In this document: one piece after another, positions 56,811-62,909 of the stretch | Position numbering within the stretch: the first letter of the stretch is position 1 | Layout of the letters: each line of letters starts with the position of its first letter | From: Sphingomonas sp. | GTDB lineage: Bacteria > Pseudomonadota > Alphaproteobacteria > Sphingomonadales > Sphingomonadaceae | Direction: 5' to 3' | NCBI GenBank assembly: GCA_021732445.1 | Contig: JAKFUZ010000006.1 | Span: forward strand, 1-64,000 | Length of the DNA: 64,000 nucleotides | Program-made: the position numbers and the translations under genes | Notes under the pieces: generated by a model | What the model saw: only the letters and a program-made list of their open reading frames with translations | Told to the model about the DNA's origin: nothing | Database searches by the model: none

Positions 56811-57479
56811 TTGGCTGGTCAGGCAGAATGGACGGCGGTTGACAATTATGGCGCCGCGCACCTGCTGGGCGAGGATGCGGTTCTGTCGGCCACGCTTGCA
56901 GCCAATGCGGCCGGCGGCCTGCCGGAAATCGACGTGTCGGCAGCGCAGGGCAAGATGCTCCATTTGCTGGCGCGGATGGCTGGGGCACGGCGCATTCTGG
57001 AAGTCGGTACGCTTGGCGGCTATTCCACGATATGTCTTGCGCGCGCGCTGCCCGACGGCGGGCGGCTGGTAACGCTGGAGCTGGAGCCGCACCATGCCGC
57101 TGTTGCGCGCGCCAATATTGCAGCGGCCGGGCTGGCGGACAAGGTCGAGCTGCGGGTCGGGCCGGCGAGCGAGTCGCTTGAAGCGATGATCGCCGCTGGC
57201 GAAGCACCCTTCGACCTGGTGTTCATTGACGCCGACAAGCCGTCTAACACCGCGTATCTGCGGGCAGCGATTGCGCTGTCGCGGCCGGGCACCACCATTA
57301 TCGTCGACAATGTGGTGCGCGAGGGCGATATTCTCGACCCCCACCACGCTGATCCGCGCGTGCAGGGGACGCGGGCGCTGTTCGAGGCGGCGGGCACCGA
57401 GCCGCGGCTGTCGGCGACCGTTGTGCAAACGGTTGGTGCAAAAAAATGGGACGGGTTCATGCTGGCCGTGGTTGATTGA
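56811..57479 (+). CDS. O-methyltransferase (family 3, catechol OMT-like)
   Basis: About 222 residues: ILEVGTLGGYSTICLARAL (SAM site), TLELEPHHAAVARANI, FDLVFIDADKPSN (metal/substrate site) and TTIIVDNVVREG. Starts at TTG 56811, with GAGGAG seven bases before it and overlapping the aldolase stop; no in-frame ATG gives a full fold. Acceptor unknown. Confidence 0.88.
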   Translation: MAGQAEWTAVDNYGAAHLLGEDAVLSATLAANAAGGLPEIDVSAAQGKMLHLLARMAGARRILEVGTLGGYSTICLARALPDGGRLVTLELEPHHAAVARANIAAAGLADKVELRVGPASESLEAMIAAGEAPFDLVFIDADKPSNTAYLRAAIALSRPGTTIIVDNVVREGDILDPHHADPRVQGTRALFEAAGTEPRLSATVVQTVGAKKWDGFMLAVVD

Positions 57480-57482
57480 GCG

Positions 57483-58169
57483 ATGATGCCGGACGACGAC
57501 CCGCTTGGCCCGCTCGATCCGCATTTCGCCGAGCAGTTCCGCCGTGATGACCGGCGGCCCGCGGGCCAGCTCTATCTCGTCTCGCCGCTAGAGGTCGGCG
57601 GCAGCTTTGCCGACCGGCTGAGGCGCGCGCTCGCGGCCGGGCCGGTCGCGGCGTTCCAGTTTCGCGTCAAAGGGCTCGATCAGCACGAGGCCGCGCGCCT
57701 TGCCGAGCCGCTCCAGCGGATTTGCGCAGACGCCGATGTTGCCTTCATCGTCAATGACAGCGTTGCGCTTGCCAAACGGCTGGGCGCGGACGGGGTGCAT
57801 CTGGGACAGGCGGACGGCAGCATTCGCGAGGCGCGGGCGACACTTGGCCCCTCGGTTCAGATCGGTGCGACGTGCCATGCCAGCCGGCACCTGGCGATGG
57901 AGGCGGGCGAGGCCGGCGCCGATTATGTCGCGTTTGGCGCCTTTTACCCGACCGTGACGAAGGTTGTGGACCATCACGCCGAGCCGGTGCTGCTGAGTTG
58001 GTGGGCGACAATGTTCGAGCTTCCCTGTGTCGCGATTGGCGGCATCACGCCGGCCAATGCGGCGCCACTTGTCGCGGCGGGCGCGGATTTTGTGGCGGTG
58101 TCGGGCGCGGTATGGGCCGGAGACGAGGCGGCCGCCGTCCGCGCTTTTGGCGCGGTGCTTTCAGGGTGA
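57483..58169 (+). CDS. thiE: Thiamine phosphate synthase
   Basis: 228 residues, TIM barrel joining HMP-PP and thiazole phosphate. Signs are AAFQFRVKGLDQHEA (phosphate-binding), DVAFIVNDSVALAKRLGADGVHLGQAD, IGATCHASRHLAMEA, GADYVAFGAFYPTVTK and VAIGGITPANAAPLVAAGADFVAVSGAVW. Follows the O-methyltransferase by 3 bases. Confidence 0.92.
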   Translation: MMPDDDPLGPLDPHFAEQFRRDDRRPAGQLYLVSPLEVGGSFADRLRRALAAGPVAAFQFRVKGLDQHEAARLAEPLQRICADADVAFIVNDSVALAKRLGADGVHLGQADGSIREARATLGPSVQIGATCHASRHLAMEAGEAGADYVAFGAFYPTVTKVVDHHAEPVLLSWWATMFELPCVAIGGITPANAAPLVAAGADFVAVSGAVWAGDEAAAVRAFGAVLSG

Positions 58170-58192
58170 TCGACCAAACCGCTTGGTCGATC
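58168..58192. promoter_or_regulatory. Perfect 10-bp inverted repeat between thiE and the iron-permease-like gene
   Basis: GATCGACCAA-accgc-TTGGTCGATC. The left arm begins inside the thiE stop codon, and the element ends 11 bases before the ribosome-binding site of the next gene. There is no U-run, so it is an operator or RNA hairpin rather than a terminator. Confidence 0.7.
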
Positions 58193-58215
58193 GCTGATCC
58201 AAAGGGAGTTTGTGG

Positions 58216-58626
58216 GTGTTAGACCGCGCCTTTACCATCATCGCCGGGCGCATCGCTGCCTTTGCCGGGCAGCCGCTGTCGTTCGTGCTGGCGTTCGCGG
58301 TCATCCTGTTTTGGGCGGCGACGGGGCCGATTTTCCACTATTCGGACACATGGCAATTGGTGGTGAACACGTCCACCACCATCATCACTTTCCTCATGGT
58401 GTTCCTCATCCAAAATTCGCAGAACCGCGATGCAGCCGCCATGCAGGCCAAGCTCGATGAGCTTATCCGCGCGGTTGAACAGGCGCGCGCGCAGTTTATT
58501 GGCATCGAGCACAAGACTGACCGGGAGATCGAGCAAATCCGGGCGGATCTTGAAGCTGAATGCGCGATTGACGACCCCGGCCGCCCGGTGGTTGCAAGCG
58601 TTGCGCGCCTGCGGCAGCGCTTCTGA
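58216..58626 (+). CDS. Low-affinity iron permease family protein
   Basis: About 136 residues. Two membrane helices (FVLAFAVILFWAATGPIF and VVNTSTTIITFLMVFLIQNSQNRD) are followed by a cytoplasmic helix (KLDELIRAVEQARAQF, IEHKTDREIEQIRADLE), the PF04120 pattern. Iron transport by bacterial members is not well proven. GTG 58216 gives good spacing to GGGAG; TTG 58210 is too close. Confidence 0.82.
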   Translation: MLDRAFTIIAGRIAAFAGQPLSFVLAFAVILFWAATGPIFHYSDTWQLVVNTSTTIITFLMVFLIQNSQNRDAAAMQAKLDELIRAVEQARAQFIGIEHKTDREIEQIRADLEAECAIDDPGRPVVASVARLRQRF

Positions 58627-58705
58627 GCCGTGGCCTGCTTGCCGGATGGCGCCGGGGCGGCTAAAGCGCGCGGCTTCGGCAGGGTTTATTGCGCAAGGCA
58701 CTTGA

Positions 58706-59269
58706 ATGAAAATCAGCGGCGTCGACATTCGTCCGGGCAACATCATCGAATATGAAGGCGGCATCTGGCGTGCGGTGAAAATCCAGCACACGCAGCCCGG
58801 CAAGGGCGGCGCCTATATGCAGGTCGAGATGAAGAACCTGATTGACGGGCGCAAGAACAATGTGCGGTTCCGTTCGGCCGAAACCGTGGAGCGGGTGCGA
58901 CTTGACACGACCGATTTCCAGTTTCTGTTTCGCGATGGTGACATGCTGACCTTCATGGACAAGCAAACCTATGACCAGATCACGCTCGACGCCGGGATTT
59001 TGGGTGATGCCGCCGCCTTTTTGCAAGACGGGATGGACGTGGTGATGGAGCTTTACGACGAGCGCCCGATTTCGGTGCAGCTCCCCGACACTATCGAAGC
59101 GTTGATCGTCGAGGCTGACGCGGTGGTGAAGGGGCAGACGGCGTCCTCCTCCTATAAGCCTGCCGTGCTGGAAAATGGCGTGCGCGTGATGGTGCCGCCG
59201 CACATAGGCGCGGGCACGCGGATCGTGGTCGATGTGTATGAGCAGACCTACGTAAAACGGGCCGATTGA
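58706..59269 (+). CDS. efp: Translation elongation factor P
   Basis: 187 residues, three beta-barrel domains. It relieves ribosome stalling at polyproline. The tip loop [10 protein letters not shown] carries Lys33, the site beta-lysylated by EpmA in some bacteria; no epmA or epmB is in the window. C-terminal [12 protein letters not shown] is typical. Confidence 0.96.
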   Translation: MKISGVDIRPGNIIEYEGGIWRAVKIQHTQPGKGGAYMQVEMKNLIDGRKNNVRFRSAETVERVRLDTTDFQFLFRDGDMLTFMDKQTYDQITLDAGILGDAAAFLQDGMDVVMELYDERPISVQLPDTIEALIVEADAVVKGQTASSSYKPAVLENGVRVMVPPHIGAGTRIVVDVYEQTYVKRAD

Positions 59270-59328
59270 GGCGGGACAGATGCGCTAAGCCGGGCCGCGC
59301 CTAACGGCTATGCCCTTGGGGCCCGCCA

Positions 59329-59399
59329 ACGCCTTTTGGCCGGCGACAGGCGCCCTGCCCTTGCCGCCTGTGGCGTTCTCTCACTCCCTCAAAAGGCGT
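59329..59399. promoter_or_regulatory. Inverted repeat between efp and the phosphatase gene
   Basis: ACGCCTTTTG (59329-59338) and CAAAAGGCGT (59390-59399) are perfect complements around a 51-base GC-rich loop, 19 bases before the next start codon. It could form a large leader hairpin; role unknown. Confidence 0.45.
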
Positions 59400-59417
59400 G
59401 GGCTGAAAGGATAGAAA

Positions 59418-60230
59418 ATGGTTTCCCATTCTGGCCTACTCACCGTCATGGAGCGCGCCGCGCGCAAGGCAGCGCCGCGGCTGCGCCGTGATTTCAACGA
59501 GGTTCAGCATTTGCAGGTGAGCCGGAAGGGGCCAGCCGACTTCGTGTCGATGGCCGACCAGCGCGCGGAGCAGACGCTTTATGAAGAGCTTCACCACGCC
59601 CGGCCCGACTGGGCCTTTGTAATGGAGGAACGCGGCGAGATTGCCGGCGATCCGGCCAAGCCGCGCTGGGTGGTCGATCCGCTCGACGGCACCTCCAACT
59701 TCCTCCACGGCATTCCCCATTTCGCGATTTCCATCGCGGTGGAAGAGCCGCGCCCTGATGGCCGCTGGGAGCCTGTTTCCGCCATCGTCTATCAGCCGTT
59801 GACCGATGAGAGCTTTTGGGCGGAGCGGGGCAGGGGCGCCTGGCTGCAGGACCAGCGGCTGCGTGTTTCCGCGCGCGGTGACCTGTCGGAGGCGCTGATC
59901 GCAACGGGCATCCCGTTTCTGGGGCATGGCGATTTTGCACAGTGGAGCCGCATTTTTGGCGCGGTTGCGCCAAGCGTTGCCGGCATTCGCCGGTTCGGCT
60001 CCGCCGCGCTGGATTTGGCCTGGGTCGCGGCCGGGCGCTATGACGGCTATTGGGAATCCGCGCTCAGCCGCTGGGATGTCGCGGCCGGCATCTTGCTGGT
60101 GAAGGAAGCAGGCGGCTACGTCACCGATTTTCGCGGCGGCGACAAGATGCACGAGCGCAACGAATTTCTGGCTGGCAACGACGCCCTGCATAACAAGCTG
60201 CACAAGCTGGTTGCCGGGGCGTTGCGATAA
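59418..60230 (+). CDS. Inositol monophosphatase family protein (SuhB-like)
   Basis: 270 residues, Mg-dependent sugar/inositol phosphatase. Metal site motifs are EERGE, WVVDPLDGTSNFLHGIPHFAIS and ALSRWDVAAGILLVKEAGG. May act on myo-inositol-1-phosphate or a related phosphate. Confidence 0.92.
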   Translation: MVSHSGLLTVMERAARKAAPRLRRDFNEVQHLQVSRKGPADFVSMADQRAEQTLYEELHHARPDWAFVMEERGEIAGDPAKPRWVVDPLDGTSNFLHGIPHFAISIAVEEPRPDGRWEPVSAIVYQPLTDESFWAERGRGAWLQDQRLRVSARGDLSEALIATGIPFLGHGDFAQWSRIFGAVAPSVAGIRRFGSAALDLAWVAAGRYDGYWESALSRWDVAAGILLVKEAGGYVTDFRGGDKMHERNEFLAGNDALHNKLHKLVAGALR

Positions 60231-60270
60231 TCGGTATCTGGCGGCTCCCGCTCGATTGACGGAGACGACC

Positions 60271-60675
60271 ATGCCGCCAATGACTGGTGCGATTGCGCTG
60301 TTTCAGGTGTTCGATATGCCAAATGCGATCGCGTTTTACTGCGACATTCTGGGTTTTGAGATTTACCGTCATTCCCCTTTTGTGGAAACAGCGGAAGGGC
60401 GCTTTTTCCACTGGGCATGGCTGCGCAACGGCCCGGTCGAACTGATGCTAAACACCGCCTTTGATGCCAACGAGCGGCCGCCTGCGCCCGATGCCGCGCG
60501 CTGGTCCGGGCATCGCGATGTCAGCCTGTCGCTTGGCTGTGCCGATGTCGATGCGGTCTATGCCGAACTGGTTGCAAAGGGGCTGGAAATGTCTCCGCCG
60601 CGGACGTCTCCACACGGCCCTCGCGAGCTGAGCGTGCATGACCCCGACGGCTATGAGCTGTGCTTTCGCAGCTAG
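60271..60675 (+). CDS. VOC/glyoxalase-fold protein
   Basis: About 134 residues: ALFQVFDMPNAIAFYCDILGFEIY, WLRNGPVELMLN, GCADVDAVYAELVAKG and ELSVHDPDGYELCF (metal-ligand Glu). Vicinal-oxygen-chelate fold, substrate unknown. GGAG precedes ATG 60271. Its stop codon lies within the thiolase-end repeat. Confidence 0.9.
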   Translation: MPPMTGAIALFQVFDMPNAIAFYCDILGFEIYRHSPFVETAEGRFFHWAWLRNGPVELMLNTAFDANERPPAPDAARWSGHRDVSLSLGCADVDAVYAELVAKGLEMSPPRTSPHGPRELSVHDPDGYELCFRS

Positions 60676-60716
60676 TCCATCACCTCCACCGCGACGGCTG
60701 TTGCCTCGCCGCCGCC
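60671..60716. repeat. 46-bp imperfect direct repeat, left copy
   Basis: Matches 62251-62296 at 43 of 46 positions. Both encode a thiolase C-terminus on the minus strand. The copies flank the DUF3047 fusion gene. Confidence 0.85.
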
Positions 60717-60719
60717 ATC
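60672..60719 (-). pseudogene. Thiolase 3'-end remnant (left)
   Basis: The minus strand reads DGGGEATAVAVEVMD-stop, a recognisable thiolase C-terminus (usually CIGGGEATA...). Nothing upstream continues it, so only about 15 codons survive. Confidence 0.7.
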
Positions 60720-60749
60720 ATAAGGTGGTTATGAGTCTCGGCCCCAAGG

Positions 60750-62024
60750 TCAAAATCGGCAAGGCGCACCCCGCTGCACAAGGTGAAGGTCGGCATAGGC
60801 TGCGTCGGCGATCTCGCCCGTATTGTCGGTATCGGTTGCCAGCGCGATTAACATGATCTTGCCTTCTGTCGTGCCGAACTGGCTCCGCATGTCGGAGACG
60901 AGATCTCGCCGTTCGGCAACCCATTTCCCTGCCTGTGCATTGCCCGATTGCAGGACGAACATCCGCGCGCGATCCGTATAGGCGTTGGGCACGATGGTCC
61001 CTACCGGCGCCCTATTGTCCCACACATAGTTGAGTGCCCCATCGGGCAACAGCTTGCCGAACCGAGAACGGCCCAGGGCCAGCTTCAAGCGCGTGCCGAG
61101 CGATAGTGCAGACCGCGGCAACGCCAGCCCCACCAATATGCGCGCGGCCTGATCGTCGCCACCCTTTTTGTGGATATCGGCGCGTTCGATAACACCCGCC
61201 ACGCGCCACCGCCAGCACAGGATCGGAGTCCGTTCGAGCATCGCATCAACATCGCGGATGAACAGCGCTTGGCTGTGATCGGCATGCGCCGCAATCCCGG
61301 CAACGCCGTCCTTGTGTGTAAGGGTGTAGCGCGTCGGCGCCACCTTGCTGTCGATCTTTCTAATCGACCAGCCCGACGTCCCCATCGCGAAACGTCCCAG
61401 CGGGACCACCTCGTTGCCCACGCCCCCCTCGGCCCGCGCGATACTTGCCGACAAAAGCGCCAGCGTCGCCGCATAGGGCAGCGCCACCAACGCGATGAGG
61501 CAACGCAACCAGCGACGCTGTGCAAATGCCAGAAGACGCCAGGCCATGAACAGGCCAATCGCCGATTCAAACGCCATTGCGGGCACACCAAAATGTTCCG
61601 GATCATAATATGAAATCGGGGAAACAAACTTCCAGTTCGATATCGGCCACAATTGCATATGTGCATCTTCGCGGTGGCAGAGGAAATCGATACAGCAATG
61701 CGCAAATCCGCCAGCGCCCGCAGCCAGCAGGATCGCCGGCAAACGGGCGGACGGCCATTGCCGCCGCGCTACCAGGGCAGTTGCGAGCAGCACCGGCCAG
61801 AGGATGAGGCTGTGCGCGATGCCGTTGATGTGCTGCCACCAGGGCTGGAAGTAGTCATGCTCAAATATCTCGCGCGCGCTGTGGCCCATTGTCCGCAATG
61901 CCGCGACGATGGCGAACATGGGCAAATCGGGCGCCATGCCGGCGATGGCGCCAGCCGCCATCAGTGTCGCATCGCGCCGACCGAAAAAATAGGCGCCGAT
62001 CAGCGCGTGCGTTTGCGTTTGCAT
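60750..62024 (-). CDS. Membrane metal-dependent hydrolase domain fused to DUF3047
   Basis: 424 residues. The N-terminal half (1-195) has several membrane segments and His/Asp sites: THALIGAYFFGRRD, MAPDLPMF, NGIAHSLILWP and HCCIDFLCHRED. This resembles the YdjM-type predicted membrane hydrolases (PF04307-like). The C-terminal half (about 200-424) matches DUF3047: SIRKIDSKVAPTRYTL, LCWRWRVAG, KKGGDDQAARILVGLA, YVWDNRAPVGTIVPNAY and ALATDTDNTGEIADAAYADLH. DUF3047 proteins are usually stand-alone secreted proteins, so the fusion is unusual. Flanked by thiolase-end repeats. Function unknown. Confidence 0.8.
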   Translation of the reverse strand: MQTQTHALIGAYFFGRRDATLMAAGAIAGMAPDLPMFAIVAALRTMGHSAREIFEHDYFQPWWQHINGIAHSLILWPVLLATALVARRQWPSARLPAILLAAGAGGFAHCCIDFLCHREDAHMQLWPISNWKFVSPISYYDPEHFGVPAMAFESAIGLFMAWRLLAFAQRRWLRCLIALVALPYAATLALLSASIARAEGGVGNEVVPLGRFAMGTSGWSIRKIDSKVAPTRYTLTHKDGVAGIAAHADHSQALFIRDVDAMLERTPILCWRWRVAGVIERADIHKKGGDDQAARILVGLALPRSALSLGTRLKLALGRSRFGKLLPDGALNYVWDNRAPVGTIVPNAYTDRARMFVLQSGNAQAGKWVAERRDLVSDMRSQFGTTEGKIMLIALATDTDNTGEIADAAYADLHLVQRGAPCRF

Positions 62025-62250
62025 GCGCCTAGCCGAACCGATGAGACAAAGCGGGGACGGTCATCAGGCCTCGTTGAGCTGCCGGTCACAATGGGAATTA
62101 CGCAGAGAATTTCGGTATCAGTTCAATAATCAAGCAAATTTGAATCCGGCTTTCCACCCTTGTTTCTGCGGCGTCAAATTTCGTCCTATCGATGCCGGCG
62201 CGCTATGTTCGGCCAACCGCCCGCTCGGGAGTCGCTGGCACCGCTGCGGC
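62025..62250. promoter_or_regulatory. Upstream region of the DUF3047 fusion gene
   Basis: About 226 bases, partly AT-richer than the surroundings (around 62110-62150). Probably holds the promoter of the minus-strand gene; nothing else is recognised. Confidence 0.35.
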
Positions 62251-62296
62251 GCTAGGCCATCATCTCCACCGCGGCGGCTGTTGCCTCGCCGCCGCC
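62251..62296. repeat. 46-bp imperfect direct repeat, right copy
   Basis: Same orientation as 60671-60716, 43 of 46 bases identical. The thiolase similarity continues 15 bases further here than in the left copy. Confidence 0.85.
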
Positions 62297-62311
62297 GATG
62301 CACAGGCTCGC
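62252..62311 (-). pseudogene. Thiolase 3'-end remnant (right)
   Basis: The minus strand reads ASLCIGGGEATAAAVEMMA-stop, the last 19 residues of an acetyl-CoA acetyltransferase-type protein. The gene is cut at about 62312, where virB11-like sequence begins on the other strand. Confidence 0.78.
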
Positions 62312-62496
62312 TCACCACCATTCATGCCGACAGCCCGGAAGGCGCGATTGAGCAAATGGCGCTCATCATCCTGCAATCCGGCGTGCAGCTGCGCCGCGCG
62401 GACATTGTCGATTATGTGCGCGGCGTGGTGGATGTGTTCGTGCAGCTCGAACGGCGTGGCGGCCAGCGGCGGGTGTCGCGCATTGTGGCGAAATAG
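62308..62496 (+). pseudogene. VirB11-like conjugation ATPase, 3' fragment
   Basis: Encodes SLTTIHADSPEGAIEQMALI, then VQLRRADIVDYVRGVVDVFVQ and a final RRVSRIVAK-stop, the C-terminal end of a type IV secretion VirB11/TrbB ATPase (HADSP motif after the Walker B region). About 62 codons remain. The Walker A part and start are missing, and it is fused to the thiolase remnant. A relic of an integrated conjugative element or plasmid. Confidence 0.78.
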
Positions 62497-62571
62497 GGGG
62501 CGGCTTGGCCGTGGTGGATATGGCAGGGCAGGCCGCGCAGGTGTGTCCATTAGGTATTGTGTTCCTGGAAT

Positions 62572-62907
62572 TCATTCCCCCTCTCTGTCGACTCCAATCA
62601 GCCGGGTAGGCGCCCCTTTGGAGAAGCAGTACGTAGTTGCGCCACCATACACTCGTGCTCTGGGAACAAATCTTATGCACGACCTATCGCTGAATCCCAG
62701 ATAGCTTATGTAAAAGCTATGCGATATCATGCTTTCGCTAGCACCCTCTTCTTTGATAAAGAACTTGGTAGCTGCAACCTCGTAAGGTTGGTCTGCATGT
62801 TGCACGAGAAAAATCTTCTCCAAAGAAGATAATCTGGAATACGTCATTACCAGCGCGGCCAGAATAACAATGGTCAATGCAATCCAGATTATGCGTTCAA
62901 ACTTCAT
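62572..62907 (-). CDS. Putative membrane-anchored immunity protein for the adjacent RHS toxin
   Basis: 111 residues: N-terminal membrane anchor (IIWIALTIVILAALVMTYS), then about 85 residues, probably periplasmic, with two Cys. No family recognised. It starts 2 bases after the RHS stop codon, so its ribosome-binding site lies inside the RHS gene and translation is probably coupled. GC is low: 50 of 120 bases are G/C at 62701-62820. Position and composition fit a toxin–immunity pair; function is inferred. Confidence 0.65.
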   Translation of the reverse strand: MKFERIIWIALTIVILAALVMTYSRLSSLEKIFLVQHADQPYEVAATKFFIKEEGASESMISHSFYISYLGFSDRSCIRFVPRARVYGGATTYCFSKGAPTRLIGVDREGE

Positions 62908-62909
62908 AA

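Noticed and set aside
58168..58192. Rho-independent terminator after thiE
   Set aside because: The stem is perfect but no U-run follows, so it was listed as a regulatory palindrome instead.
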